Positions 44,442-53,712 are shown, counted from the stretch's first letter. The stretch is 64,000 bases of DNA from an uncultured Pseudomonadales bacterium (GCA_947487765.1 CANKXO010000004.1:310001-374000), one strand, 5' to 3'. Notes: a model not told the origin generated them from the letters alone. Made by a program: numbers and translations.

Positions 44442-46577
44442 TTAGTCTTTTTTAAGGCGTGTAAACCCTAATAATGCCAACATGAAAACAGCAAACCATA
44501 ATGGCATTGAGCCACCACCACCGCCGCCGCCATTACCAATGCTTGGACGTGGTTTGTTCGACACCGTTTGTTGTTGGTTGTATTGCGGTGCTGTCTGTGT
44601 GCTTGACGACTGAGCTGTTGCTTGTTGCTCGCGCAATGCTCTTGCTTGCTGTTCTTTTTCAACACGCTGTTTATTTTGTGGGTTAATCCCTAGTTGTTGT
44701 AACACTTCTTCACGTACGACAATCATCGAGGTGTAATCCGTCACTAAGCCATACTGTACAGCAACATCGGTTATCGCTTGTTCTGTATCTTTTGCAGCGC
44801 CGTCTTGCTCGCCGTTTTGTCCGTAATAATCTAACTGGCTTTGTAAATTTTCAATATAACCGTAAGCCCATAAGCGCTCTAATTCTGGATGCATTGTATC
44901 GCTTGCAGGAAACTGCATGTTCGCTTTATACGTTACTGTATCGGCACCTGTTTGACCTTTAATCGTGATATCAGCGTTATTAATGGTTTGGTCACCATAG
45001 TAATGTCCCAAAATAATTAATTGTTCCCCACGGTAAAGGCTGCTAATTTTTGCCGGGGTTATATCATTGGTTTTAACGCCTTTGATATTCACTTGAATAT
45101 TACGCAGTGCCTGATGTGTCATTTTTTGCGAAGCGAGTGCTATTTGCCCGGTAATATCATCAGCATTTGAAATCGATTGAGCAAAACCGTTAGATACTGT
45201 TGTCATTTCTTCCAGCAGAGGTCGGTTGGCACTATTGCCCATGACAAAGGTAAACAAGCGCACATCATTTTTCTTTAGCAGTTTTATAAAAGCTTTCTTT
45301 TCAGTTGTGCCCACATTGGCTACACCGTCGGTCACTAAAATAACTGCGCTGCTGCGGTCTGCATCTAAGCCTGTAATACCGTTACGTAAGCCTGCATATA
45401 AATTAGTGCCACCACCGGGGCTATGGTTTTGCAAGCGATCTAACACTGGCTGAATATTTGCGGGTGTGACCGATAAAAAACCTTGGGTAAAATCAATCGC
45501 GTTGTTATTAAAAAGTACGACTTTGAAGCGGTCAGTGTTGCGTAGTTTGCTCAAGCCTTCACGCACACCTTCGACTAAGCTAGTGTATTTGCCTTGCATA
45601 GAGCCGGAAATATCCAATACAAAAATCCAGTCGTTACCTTGTTGTATTTTGCTGAGATCATCACCGGGGGTTAATGTCAGCATAAAGGTTCCTTGGCTTT
45701 GGCCCGCATCACGGTAAGTGACCATATCCATAGAGCCTGGTAAGTTATCGGCCAAGCGCCAGTACACCACAATGTCTTTATCCAATTGGGCGACATGCGG
45801 GGTAGCCTGCTGAGTTGTCACTTGTTCAATGTCTGTTTGAGACGCTAAGTTAACGTTTGAGCCATCAAGGGCCTCCTCTGTTGTTGATTGGAGGCTATTC
45901 GCAATATTGATACTCCATTCCTTGTCGTTCACTCGCTGGATATTTGCCTGAGGGTGCTGTGGTAAACGAACTGCATCAACAGGGTAGCCAGAGCGTAAGC
46001 GCACATTGAAGCTGAATTTTTCTTTGACAACCTCTGTGCGCGACCAAAAGGAGTTTTTCACCTCATCGACACCGCCTTCTTCGAGAGGGTAGACATAACG
46101 CCCGACGCTGGTATCGATATGGGCGGCCTGGATATAGACTAACTTGATACGCACATCGCTATTGGCGCGTACCGGGGTGACGGAGATATCAAAGGTTTTA
46201 TAGTCATCCTTTTCGACAAATGCTGCCTCTCGGCCTGCTTGCTTCTCCTGCTCGTAAATCGTCTTAGCTCGTTGTTTTTCGACAACTTCACCTATAACGG
46301 GCTTGCCATCGATCCAGTAGGTAAATTCACCCACAGCGGCTTTCTCCGGGACAGGGAAAGAGTAGATAGCCTCTAGGTCCTGAGGGTTAGGGTTGGCAAA
46401 TACCTGCTCTACGGATGTTGTGACATAACCATTGTCGATCATTACATCCACATGGTGTTCGCGAATGTCCAGTGTTCCTAGCTGGCTATTGGTGGGGGTT
46501 AATAAGCCCGCCGCTTGTGATAATGCGGCTGAGGCGGCCAGTAGGCCACCGAGTAGTAACTTTCCTATGCAGTTCAT
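44442..46577 (-). CDS. VIT and vWA domain protein with GlyGly-CTERM-like end
   Basis: The 711-residue exported protein has a signal peptide (LLLGGLLAASAALSQA), a VIT domain (about 25-150, with YSFPVPEKAAVGEFTYWIDGK and REAAFVEKDDYKTF), and a von Willebrand A domain (about 318-480) with a full MIDAS: DISGS, Thr in GGGTNLYAG and VTDG. The C terminus has a Gly run (GNGGGGGGG), a hydrophobic helix (PLWFAVFMLALLGF) and RLKKD, which matches the GlyGly-CTERM pattern processed by rhombosortase. This resembles the proteobacterial sortase-target vWA proteins, but with a different anchor. Monocistronic with its own terminator. Confidence 0.88.
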   Translation of the reverse strand: MNCIGKLLLGGLLAASAALSQAAGLLTPTNSQLGTLDIREHHVDVMIDNGYVTTSVEQVFANPNPQDLEAIYSFPVPEKAAVGEFTYWIDGKPVIGEVVEKQRAKTIYEQEKQAGREAAFVEKDDYKTFDISVTPVRANSDVRIKLVYIQAAHIDTSVGRYVYPLEEGGVDEVKNSFWSRTEVVKEKFSFNVRLRSGYPVDAVRLPQHPQANIQRVNDKEWSINIANSLQSTTEEALDGSNVNLASQTDIEQVTTQQATPHVAQLDKDIVVYWRLADNLPGSMDMVTYRDAGQSQGTFMLTLTPGDDLSKIQQGNDWIFVLDISGSMQGKYTSLVEGVREGLSKLRNTDRFKVVLFNNNAIDFTQGFLSVTPANIQPVLDRLQNHSPGGGTNLYAGLRNGITGLDADRSSAVILVTDGVANVGTTEKKAFIKLLKKNDVRLFTFVMGNSANRPLLEEMTTVSNGFAQSISNADDITGQIALASQKMTHQALRNIQVNIKGVKTNDITPAKISSLYRGEQLIILGHYYGDQTINNADITIKGQTGADTVTYKANMQFPASDTMHPELERLWAYGYIENLQSQLDYYGQNGEQDGAAKDTEQAITDVAVQYGLVTDYTSMIVVREEVLQQLGINPQNKQRVEKEQQARALREQQATAQSSSTQTAPQYNQQQTVSNKPRPSIGNGGGGGGGSMPLWFAVFMLALLGFTRLKKD

Positions 46578-47051
46578 TTTAACTCTCCTGATTCATCAAT
46601 AAGTTCGCATCGACGTACTGTGTCTGTCATGCATGGGGGAGAGTGTGCCGAGGGAAAAGGAGGCAATAAAGCGATACTAAAAAAGTCGTATTGCTTAAGA
46701 CTTAAGGTGTTAAATAGTGCAACTTTCTTTTGTCTGGTATTGGCTGTGATGAGTTATACGTTTTTATTTACGGTCTTATATGGCAAGGCGACGGCGTTAT
46801 TTGACGTATGTTGGGCATGATAGATGATAGATGATAGTTATATTCGTAAAGTATGGGAGGCAAGCTGAATGAATTGAGGAAAAATCGTGTATGTTCGATA
46901 TCTATATCGATATTTTTCAGAGAGGTGATATAGTCGGTGATGATCCATAAGTCCTTTTAGTAAGCTCTGTAATTCATAACACTAATTCAATCAGCAGGCT
47001 ATTAGCGTCAGTCAGTCCGATATGCCTGATCTGATATAGGAGTAACTTAAG
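46578..47051. other. Divergent promoter region with 16-bp palindrome and short tandem repeat
   Basis: This region separates the divergent vWA and metallo-hydrolase genes. It contains GATAGAT repeated in tandem at about 46819-46837 and a perfect palindrome TCGATA-TCTA-TATCGA at 46895-46910. The palindrome could be a regulator site. A short plus-strand frame at 46620-46820 lacks support as a gene. Confidence 0.45.
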
Positions 47052-48053
47052 ATGAGAGTTAATCGTATAATCCCTAATCCCTCCATTGGTGCATTGGCCA
47101 CTTTATTCACTTCTTTGGTTTTGACATTTTCTTCTTTTACTCAACAGGCGTTTGCAGCAGATGTAAACATTACCCCTTTAGGTAGTATGGAGGGAGAGTT
47201 TTGTCAGCTGGATCGAGCAATGGTATTCGAAGACCCTGATGGCACCCGTATACTCTATGATCCAGGCCGTACCGTTGCGGGAGCAGGTGATCCGCGCCTT
47301 GGGGAAATCGATGCTATTTTGGTTAGTCACATGCACGGCGATCATGTGGGTGATAAGCATATTGCCAAGGTGGGTAATGGCGAATGCAAGGCAACGACAT
47401 TTCCTGTGAAGGTGCTTCCCAATACCAATGCTGTGAATATCGCATTGGAAAAGGGAGCGATTATAATGACGGGTAGCGAAATGCCTAAATTTTTTGCGGG
47501 AAAACTGAAGTCTCTCGGCGGCGACCCAAAAAAATCCCAGTTAGTTCGTTTTGGCGCATCTAAAATGGTTGGTGGTGTAACTATAACGACTGTCCCTGCG
47601 GCTCACTCTAATGGGATCTCTGCAAAAATGATTGGTGGCAAGCTTGGCGAAATGTTAAGTAGTGCGGGTGTAACAGCTTACGCTGGGCCGCCTACCGGTT
47701 ATGTACTGACATTTTCTAATGGCCTTGTGGCTTATTTATCGGGTGATACAGGCATTACCGCTGAACAAAAAACAGTTGTCGGTGAATATTACAAAGCAAA
47801 ACTGGTTGTCATAAATATTGGGGACACCTTTACGACTGGTCCTAAAGAAGCCTCATGGGTGGTTAATAAACTTGTAAAGCCAACGTCAGTGATTGCTTCT
47901 CATGCGAATCAGCCTTCAACAAAAAAGGGTAAAGTTATTGAAGGGACCCGGCTTCATCAATTTATTAACGACAGCAAAATGCCTGTGCATACGCCGCTGA
48001 GTGGCGTAACAATGAGTTTTAATAGCAAAGGTCGTTGTGTTAAAGGCTGCTAG
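47052..48053 (+). CDS. Secreted metallo-beta-lactamase-fold hydrolase
   Basis: The 333-residue protein has a long signal peptide ending near QQAFA (cleavage about residue 36) and the motif HMHGDH (His93, His95, Asp97, His98 preceded by VS). Further metal ligands are His in PAAHSNG, Asp in LSGDTGIT and His in SHANQPS. This is the UlaG-like branch of the metallo-beta-lactamase fold. The ATG follows AGGAG at 47039-47043. Substrate unknown; a lactonase or phosphodiesterase is possible. Confidence 0.87.
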   Translation: MRVNRIIPNPSIGALATLFTSLVLTFSSFTQQAFAADVNITPLGSMEGEFCQLDRAMVFEDPDGTRILYDPGRTVAGAGDPRLGEIDAILVSHMHGDHVGDKHIAKVGNGECKATTFPVKVLPNTNAVNIALEKGAIIMTGSEMPKFFAGKLKSLGGDPKKSQLVRFGASKMVGGVTITTVPAAHSNGISAKMIGGKLGEMLSSAGVTAYAGPPTGYVLTFSNGLVAYLSGDTGITAEQKTVVGEYYKAKLVVINIGDTFTTGPKEASWVVNKLVKPTSVIASHANQPSTKKGKVIEGTRLHQFINDSKMPVHTPLSGVTMSFNSKGRCVKGC

Positions 48054-48080
48054 TCATTTTTCTGGATGATACTGATTGAT

Positions 48081-48953
48081 TTATGATTCGATGGGGATCG
48101 AGTAATAAATCAATGATGCTTCGTTATCGGGAATATATTCTTCGCCATAAAGTTCTATATCAGCGGCATTGGTGTGCCGATAATTGGATTGTGGTAGCCA
48201 GGTTGAATAGATGTAATTAACCGTATTATCCAGTTGTCGCGGGTTACCTTTGTGCTCAAATGTTGCATATTGTTGTGCGGGGAGTGCAAGGCTCATCATA
48301 TGTTCAGGGAGCACATCGATAGTATTAACTTTCGCGACGCTGTAATAGTTTAACAGTTCAGCGTCGTTGGCTGTTTGTTCGATAATGCCATAACCTATAT
48401 TGGGTACAGCATTTTTTATCTCGCTCATTCGAGGTAAAAAACTATCCCATAAACCCATCACTTTTTCGGATAAATTATTTTTTTCTGAATCAATACCGTA
48501 GTAACTTGTCTTCATGCCCACAAAAAATTGTTGATCTATCGTATGGATTTCAGGTGACTTACTGAGATTGGTACCGATATGTTGTAAGTACTCTCTGTCG
48601 AATTGTATGCGTCGCATAAACTGATGACTTTGCCCAGCGCTTCTAAATTTTCCAGGTGCAATGCCAAAATTTTGCTTAAATGCACGAGTAAAGCTTTCTT
48701 GTGAGTCGTAACCTGCTGTTAAAGCAATGTCGAGAATACTGACATCCGTATTGATTAATGATTCAATCGAATGGCTTAAGCGGCGTGTGCGAATGTAACA
48801 TTTCACTGTGTCACCTGTTAGTGCCCTGAACATTCGTTGAAAATGCCAACGGCTCATATGAGCTGCTTTCGCTACGTCGTTAATGTCGATATCGTTATTG
48901 AGGGACGCTTCAATGTAATCAACACCCCGTTGAATTTGCTCGATATATTTCAT
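48081..48953 (-). CDS. AraC-family regulator with GyrI-like effector domain
   Basis: The 290-residue regulator has the two helix-turn-helix motifs at its N terminus (residues about 5-105: DINDVAKAAHMSRWHFQRMF and ILDIALTAGYDSQESFTRAF), followed by a GyrI-like small-molecule-binding domain (about 130-290) ending LYGEEYIPDNEASLIYYSIPI. This is the Rob/SoxS-like plus GyrI arrangement often seen in drug-responsive regulators. It lies 3 bp downstream of a membrane protein gene. Confidence 0.9.
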   Translation of the reverse strand: MKYIEQIQRGVDYIEASLNNDIDINDVAKAAHMSRWHFQRMFRALTGDTVKCYIRTRRLSHSIESLINTDVSILDIALTAGYDSQESFTRAFKQNFGIAPGKFRSAGQSHQFMRRIQFDREYLQHIGTNLSKSPEIHTIDQQFFVGMKTSYYGIDSEKNNLSEKVMGLWDSFLPRMSEIKNAVPNIGYGIIEQTANDAELLNYYSVAKVNTIDVLPEHMMSLALPAQQYATFEHKGNPRQLDNTVNYIYSTWLPQSNYRHTNAADIELYGEEYIPDNEASLIYYSIPIES

Positions 48954-48956
48954 GGA

Positions 48957-49397
48957 TTAAATAGGTAGTTTGTTAAAATAAAGTCGTGCTGCTATACAAG
49001 AGGCGACCAATGTTTCGAGTAAAGCCAATGGTAATACGATACCTGTAAAATTCCAGCTCGATAAATTCATATTGGCCATACCAACCCAAAACAGTACAAA
49101 GAAAAAGCACCAAGAGGTGATGCCGCTGATTAAAATAGCTTGCTTGTTTTTACCAAACACATTTAAGCACAGCCAGTATAAAAACACATAGAGTGCGGAT
49201 AACAGCGTATCCCAAAATCCCCATATAATAAATATTGGCCAGTTCATATCAGCCACATTATCAATGGCTGAAAGATAGTGCTGCATTTCTGGTCGGACAA
49301 TGACAAAGTATCGAAACACCTCGGAGGCATTCACCCAGAGGCTGGTAATAAATGTAATGATAATAAAATCTTTAACGACAAAGGTTGGTTTCATCAC
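48957..49397 (-). CDS. Four-helix membrane protein, unknown
   Basis: The 146-residue protein has four hydrophobic segments (about 10-28, 50-76, 82-104, 115-138). It is followed after 3 bp by the AraC/GyrI regulator, so the two are co-transcribed. The function is not known; regulation of or by the AraC partner is likely. Confidence 0.7.
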   Translation of the reverse strand: MMKPTFVVKDFIIITFITSLWVNASEVFRYFVIVRPEMQHYLSAIDNVADMNWPIFIIWGFWDTLLSALYVFLYWLCLNVFGKNKQAILISGITSWCFFFVLFWVGMANMNLSSWNFTGIVLPLALLETLVASCIAARLYFNKLPI

Positions 49398-49488
49398 TTA
49401 TGTTTTCTTCTCAAATAAAATAAAGCAAGAATTCTAAGTGACTAAGGCATGCATTTTTTGATATTTTGTGCCAAATTACTTCAGGGCC

Positions 49489-50052
49489 TCAACTGAGGCG
49501 GTTAGCTTGCCATTGCTCTCTTGTTATTGTGTAGAGTACATGTTCTGCCAGTGGGTGAGTGTCTGGTAAATCGGGGTGATGGAAGTTTTTATGGCTATTA
49601 GTCATGCCTATACGCTTCATCACATTTTTTGAGCGTTGATTCGATACTGTGGTAAAAGAAACAACCTCTTCGAGTCGCAATGCCTCAAACGCAAAAGCCA
49701 AGGCACTTTGGGCGGCTTCTGATGCATAGCCACGATTCCAGAACCTTTTGCTTAAGCGCCAGCCAATTTCGACACAGGGCGCACAGGGTAATGAGTCTTT
49801 TGGAGTATGCAGGCCAACAAAACCTATAAACTGATTAGATGATTTTTCTTCGACTGCCCAAAAACTCCAGCCACGTTCAATAATAAGAGATCTGCACTTT
49901 TCAGCGATTGCATTACTGTCAGTTTCGCTTAATGTCGATGGGAAGTATTCCATCACAGCAGGGTCTGCATTTAGTTTGGCAAAGTCAGGTAAGTCTGAAG
50001 GCTTCCATTGTCTTAGCTTGAGTCGTTGAGTTTCCAGTTCTGTTATTGTCAT
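49489..50052 (-). CDS. GNAT acetyltransferase, RimJ/RimL type
   Basis: The 187-residue protein shows the RimJ/RimL pattern: LETQRLKLRQWKPSDLPDFA at the N terminus, IGWRLSKRFWNRGYASEAAQ for acetyl-CoA binding (about 92-111), and VSFTTVSNQRSKNVMKRIGM near the C-terminal part. It likely acetylates an amine on a small molecule or protein N terminus. Single gene. Confidence 0.9.
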   Translation of the reverse strand: MTITELETQRLKLRQWKPSDLPDFAKLNADPAVMEYFPSTLSETDSNAIAEKCRSLIIERGWSFWAVEEKSSNQFIGFVGLHTPKDSLPCAPCVEIGWRLSKRFWNRGYASEAAQSALAFAFEALRLEEVVSFTTVSNQRSKNVMKRIGMTNSHKNFHHPDLPDTHPLAEHVLYTITREQWQANRLS

Positions 50053-50102
50053 GAATTAAATATCTACACTATGTTTTCAATATGAGTGCTAATAAGAGCC
50101 CT

Positions 50103-50756
50103 TTATTTATCAATAGATAAGAGCTGACAATCGATCACTTTGTTAGCTATTGCTTCGCCCAATACTTGATGTTGGTTTTCATCAAGATGAACTCCGTCAA
50201 CAAGGCTGGTTGTTGTCACACTGTTGGAGTCAAAAAAGTCAGTGGAATTCTCTTGAGCGATAGCCTCTAGTGCTGCTGACAAGCCCAGGCAGCGTGCCGC
50301 TGCACCTTCAAATTTAGTAGCCATTATCCCCATTGGTTTAATGATCTGAGGCGGAGCAATAACAAGAATTTTTGGCGCCGGCATGCCGGGTTCTATAGGA
50401 GCCTGTTGGATAATGCTGATTAATTTATTTACTCCCTGAGCAGATAGCAGTGCATTGTGGTCATGTGTACATTGAAAATCATTTTGACCTAACATAAGAA
50501 TCACTAACTGCAATGGCGAATTCATTTCAATCACCTCCGCCAAGCTCTGCGAGCCATCGCGGCCTGCTTTAAACGGATCATCCCACACTGTTCTTCTGCC
50601 ATTTAGACAGTTTTCAATCACGCGAACGTTATGATTCTTGGAATGCAGTGAATTTTCTAGAATGCCAGGCCATCGTTTTTCAAATGATAAACGTTTGCGT
50701 GTGCCAGGGATAATTCCCCATGTTAGCGAGTCTCCATAAACAAGAATTTGATCCAT
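50103..50756 (-). CDS. SGNH/GDSL hydrolase
   Basis: The 217-residue protein has the four SGNH blocks: Ser10 in YGDSLTWG, Gly in CLNGRRTVWDDP, Asn in LMLGQNDF, and Asp/His in DGVHLDENQH. It is closest in layout to the arylesterase/TAP group, but lacks a signal peptide, so it acts in the cytoplasm. It is 68 bp downstream of the pspA-like gene. Substrate unknown. Confidence 0.88.
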   Translation of the reverse strand: MDQILVYGDSLTWGIIPGTRKRLSFEKRWPGILENSLHSKNHNVRVIENCLNGRRTVWDDPFKAGRDGSQSLAEVIEMNSPLQLVILMLGQNDFQCTHDHNALLSAQGVNKLISIIQQAPIEPGMPAPKILVIAPPQIIKPMGIMATKFEGAAARCLGLSAALEAIAQENSTDFFDSNSVTTTSLVDGVHLDENQHQVLGEAIANKVIDCQLLSIDK

Positions 50757-50785
50757 GGGGTTGTTGTCCTTTGTAATACATAAAA

Positions 50786-50814
50786 TTGAAAAATAAGGGA
50801 TAAAATAATATCCC
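50786..50814 (-). terminator. Weak terminator after pspA-like gene
   Basis: A 6-bp stem (50797-50802 and 50809-50814) is followed on the minus strand by TTATTTTTC. It would partly separate pspA from the SGNH gene. Confidence 0.45.
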
Positions 50815-50823
50815 CTATGGCAA

Positions 50824-51510
50824 TTAAGGGCTAGTGGTTTTTTTCTTAAGCCGTTGCAGCACTGAATTTTTTCTTCGTTCGTGATCTGCCTGACTTATTT
50901 TAGTCTGCCGTTGGTTCAGTCCATGCGGATCCATACGATTTTCCATTTCTGTCCAGGCAGTTTCTCTGTCGTCGTCGCCCATTTGTAGCGCAGCAATATG
51001 ACGACGTGTTCCTTCAAGCTCACTGAGTTGCCTGGGGATATTGTTCGCTTTAGCTAAACCGCTGGCACTTATCTGTTGCGCTTTAGCTAGCCTTAAGTCA
51101 CGGCGATACTGACTGATTTCCGTTAAGGCTCTGCGCAATGCTGTTTCAATCGATGTAATACGTTTTGTCATATCCCCGTGTTGTTCTTTTAAATCACTAA
51201 GCGTGTCCTCGTATTGAACAATGTCATAGGCAATTTCATCTATCAGGTTTTGCTCACCATTTTCTTCGAGTAATGCCTCTGCTTGCTGTTCACGTTTAGC
51301 CAGAACTTGCTTAACGGATTCTATCTCTCGTTCAATCTGATTGCGGGCAACAATCACTTCGCTCATCGCCTGTTTGCGGAGCTGTATTGAATGCTCTACA
51401 TCGACAATTTCTTGTTCAAACACTCGAATCGCATTGGCGTCCAATAATACTTCGGCTGATTCTCTGGCCGCACCTCTTGCAAGCGTAGTTAATTTGCTAA
51501 ATATTCCCAT
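50824..51510 (-). CDS. PspA/IM30 family protein
   Basis: The start at 51510 (MGIFSKLTTLARG) is chosen because AGGAGA lies 6 bases upstream; the frame extends to 51537. The 228-residue coiled-coil protein has the PspA/IM30 N-terminal amphipathic helix, then LLDANAIRVFEQEIVDVEHS and long heptads. Such proteins support membrane integrity under stress. The YiaA/YiaB-like gene lies 10 bp upstream. No psp regulator genes are present here. Confidence 0.88.
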   Translation of the reverse strand: MGIFSKLTTLARGAARESAEVLLDANAIRVFEQEIVDVEHSIQLRKQAMSEVIVARNQIEREIESVKQVLAKREQQAEALLEENGEQNLIDEIAYDIVQYEDTLSDLKEQHGDMTKRITSIETALRRALTEISQYRRDLRLAKAQQISASGLAKANNIPRQLSELEGTRRHIAALQMGDDDRETAWTEMENRMDPHGLNQRQTKISQADHERRKNSVLQRLKKKTTSP

Positions 51511-51520
51511 GGTCGTTCTC

Positions 51521-51793
51521 CTATTGAGCCATCTCATTAATCATTTTGGTGGTTCTTGCTTCACTGACTTTATTAATGAGTCGATTCGCTTCATGCTGAT
51601 CGCGTAATGTTTTTGATAATGTGATAGTTGAGCTAACAAGAAATAAAGAGCTAAGCGCGAAATAGCCTTTAATTAAAAAGCTACCAGGGATTAAAACAAT
51701 ACCCGCAGCAACCGCTGCGATGGCGATAGCAAAGCTGGCCTTTACAAAAAACAACCAGCCATCAGATGTGCTTTGAATATCATAGTCTTTCAT
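51521..51793 (-). CDS. YiaA/YiaB family inner-membrane protein
   Basis: The 90-residue protein has two hydrophobic helices (about 14-36 and 39-58) with the family phrase WLFFVKASFAIAIAAVAAG and TLSKTLRDQHEANRL. It precedes the pspA-like gene with a 10-bp gap, and this pairing is common in proteobacteria. Probably part of a membrane-stress response. Confidence 0.85.
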   Translation of the reverse strand: MKDYDIQSTSDGWLFFVKASFAIAIAAVAAGIVLIPGSFLIKGYFALSSLFLVSSTITLSKTLRDQHEANRLINKVSEARTTKMINEMAQ

Positions 51794-52241
51794 GGTGAAA
51801 CCTCTTTAATAAATGAGTTAAGAGGTTTCAGTGTTGATGAATCCTATTGAGCGGACAAGGAGAACTAGAAAAGTATCGCTAAGTAATACTGATGGTATAG
51901 GTGGGTAAAACTGACCTTTTTAAAATAAACAAATACTATTGATAATAAGTAACGGTTTAAAATATTGTTAAATTGAATCATTGTTAATAGCATTAAGATG
52001 TCGCCAAAAGCAACAAAATAAATATGACATTTAAGAGATATGTCCTAGGCCAGATATTAAGCAATAGTGTTGGCTAGCTATTTGTTAAATACTCTTCTTG
52101 CTTGCCAATGTGATACGGATCACAAAAAGGTGCTTTCCCCCAAATGCGCTAGTAAATCGCGTGACTCCATATAGCCAATTCATTACATTCCCTGTTAGCA
52201 TAAATGCTATCTGCCAATCTCACATATTAAGGAACAATACA
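51794..52241. other. Gene-free region before second toxin module
   Basis: About 450 bp with no open frame of note, repeat or RNA gene found. It must hold the divergent promoters for yiaAB-pspA and for the module that starts at 52242. Confidence 0.4.
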
Positions 52242-52340
52242 ATGAGTGCCTCTCTATTTCCCTATAACGATTATAAAGAAGAACGCTTACTAAACGACAA
52301 ACGACGTATTGAGTCGACCACAAACCCAACAACTCTTTAA
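52242..52340 (+). CDS. Short leader ORF overlapping the toxin-like gene
   Basis: The 32-codon frame (MSASLFPYNDYKEERLLNDK then RRIE) has a good ribosome binding site, AGGA about 8 bases upstream. It overlaps the next gene, in another frame, by 32 bases. It may serve to bring ribosomes to the weak TTG start at 52309, or may be the true N terminus joined by frameshifting. Confidence 0.5.
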   Translation: MSASLFPYNDYKEERLLNDKRRIESTTNPTTL

Positions 52341-53160
52341 ACAACTCGACGCTGATACCAGCTTGGTTGGCGCAGGTGTGGTTTATATCGACCAACACTA
52401 TACAGCCGTTAGGTTGCGTGAGTTTAAGCCCATTTGCCACGTCAAGCCTATTCATATAGTGGTACATGAAGCACCTCCCAGTGAGTCTATCGATGCTTAT
52501 ACCATCAAGCTGCGCAATAATGCTCGGGCATCAAAACTTGCAGGTGAGGCGGTAGGTACAGTATTGAGCTGTGGGGCAGCAGTGCTGGGGTGGTTGGTGG
52601 CTACAGGTAGTGCTTTTGCAGCGCCGATTACAGCAGGTACATCCTCTGTAATAACTGTTCTTGCTACTGGAGCAGCGGTAGCGAGTGGCCTTCAATGTGC
52701 AAATGGCGTTCTTCGAACTACTAGTGAGTTAGTATCCCCTAAAACAAATGATTGGTTAGATTCCCAAGAATGGTATCAGGAGACTACAAAAGCTCTAGAT
52801 CTTATTTCTTTAGCAGGAGTTGGTGCCACAGGTTTAACCACTGTTAAGGCCGTGTTAAATTTAAGAAAAGCTTCCTCCCGAAGCCTTTTAGATATACTCA
52901 AGGGTATGACACGGTCAGAGCGAGCTCGACTAACGAAGGAATTGGCGAGAGCACAAAGCCCCGGCTTATCCAATAAAGCATTTAAAGAGATGGTGCGGGT
53001 AGGCGAGCTTCCTAAACGCTTTTCAAATCACAGTATCAATACTGCCCTTATGTTAAGTGTTAAAGATGCTGTGGGCGCCACCCTGAGTTTTAGCGGTAGC
53101 GCCTTTTCTGGCAATGTAAAAAACTTTGTAATTGGTGTGTATGAGTCGCAGGATAAATAA
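52309..53160 (+). CDS. Candidate membrane-targeting toxin or effector, second module
   Basis: The proposed start is TTG 52309, giving MSRPQTQQLFKQLDADTSLV, 283 residues. I recall very similar Pseudomonas proteins beginning with MSRP and sometimes mislabelled NAD synthetase; no NAD synthetase motif is present. Residues 81-130 form a Gly/Ala-rich hydrophobic region (AVGTVLSCGAAVLGWLVATG and TAGTSSVITVLATGAAVASG). The C-terminal half is helical and basic (MTRSERARLTKELAR). No signal peptide. The first of two small membrane proteins begins at its stop (TAATG). This is the same design as 42682-44025, though the proteins do not resemble each other. Confidence 0.72.
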   Translation: MSRPQTQQLFKQLDADTSLVGAGVVYIDQHYTAVRLREFKPICHVKPIHIVVHEAPPSESIDAYTIKLRNNARASKLAGEAVGTVLSCGAAVLGWLVATGSAFAAPITAGTSSVITVLATGAAVASGLQCANGVLRTTSELVSPKTNDWLDSQEWYQETTKALDLISLAGVGATGLTTVKAVLNLRKASSRSLLDILKGMTRSERARLTKELARAQSPGLSNKAFKEMVRVGELPKRFSNHSINTALMLSVKDAVGATLSFSGSAFSGNVKNFVIGVYESQDK

Positions 53161-53699
53161 TGACAGAGCAAAAAGAGCGTGGCCCTAGTGCCTACAATAC
53201 TCCCTACGATGAACTTCCAGAATATTTTGCCGTTTTTTCTCCGTATACATGGCTATGGTTAGTAGAAATCTTGTTAATGATGATTGGGGGAGGGGTGTTA
53301 GTGTCTATAACAGCTGCAAATTTCTTTCCTTCAGTGCCAGTAGCAGGTGTTATAGGTGTAGTCATGGCCACTATTTGCTTTTCAATACCGAATGCTATGT
53401 TAAATTACGGTTATAACCGTGGTGTTTTTCTTTTGCAGGTTTTGTGTGCGTTTTATATTGTAAGTGCAATACCTAACTTCTTTTTTGATTATGGATGGCT
53501 TGCACTTTTTCCTTTTATTTTTGGCTTCCTTGTTTTTTGGATTACTGCTACCGAAAAATTTAGAGTGTTTGTACTTCACCGTGTCAAAATGGGTGAGTGG
53601 CGAAGAGATCAGTTAGAGAAGAATAAAGTTCGGCGAGAAGTGATTCGAGAGCGCAAAGCCGAGGAAAAAGTGAAGCGAAAAAAGCAAACTAGTGCTTGA
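53160..53699 (+). CDS. Immunity-like membrane protein, second module, copy 1
   Basis: The 179-residue protein has four hydrophobic helices (about 26-52, 58-78, 84-106, 110-128) and a long basic tail (RRDQLEKNKVRREVIRERKAEEKVKRKK). Its ATG shares a base with the toxin gene's TAA. The N terminus RGPSAYNTPYDELPEYFAVF is nearly identical to copy 2. Confidence 0.78.
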   Translation: MTEQKERGPSAYNTPYDELPEYFAVFSPYTWLWLVEILLMMIGGGVLVSITAANFFPSVPVAGVIGVVMATICFSIPNAMLNYGYNRGVFLLQVLCAFYIVSAIPNFFFDYGWLALFPFIFGFLVFWITATEKFRVFVLHRVKMGEWRRDQLEKNKVRREVIRERKAEEKVKRKKQTSA

Positions 53700-53712
53700 C
53701 TAAGGAAGGGTG

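Noticed and set aside
46620-46820. Plus-strand frame of 66 codons between the vWA and metallo-hydrolase genes, with one hydrophobic stretch
   Set aside because: It begins with GTG with no ribosome binding site, lies in a divergent promoter region, and resembles no known family.
46895-46910. Palindrome TCGATA-TCTA-TATCGA as a defined operator
   Set aside because: It is a perfect palindrome but AT-rich and single, with no regulator gene beside it; noted only within the intergenic feature.
52309-53160. Label of NAD synthetase for the toxin-like protein
   Set aside because: I recall that name for homologues, but there is no ATP pyrophosphatase SGGxDS motif and the hydrophobic segment does not fit a soluble synthetase.
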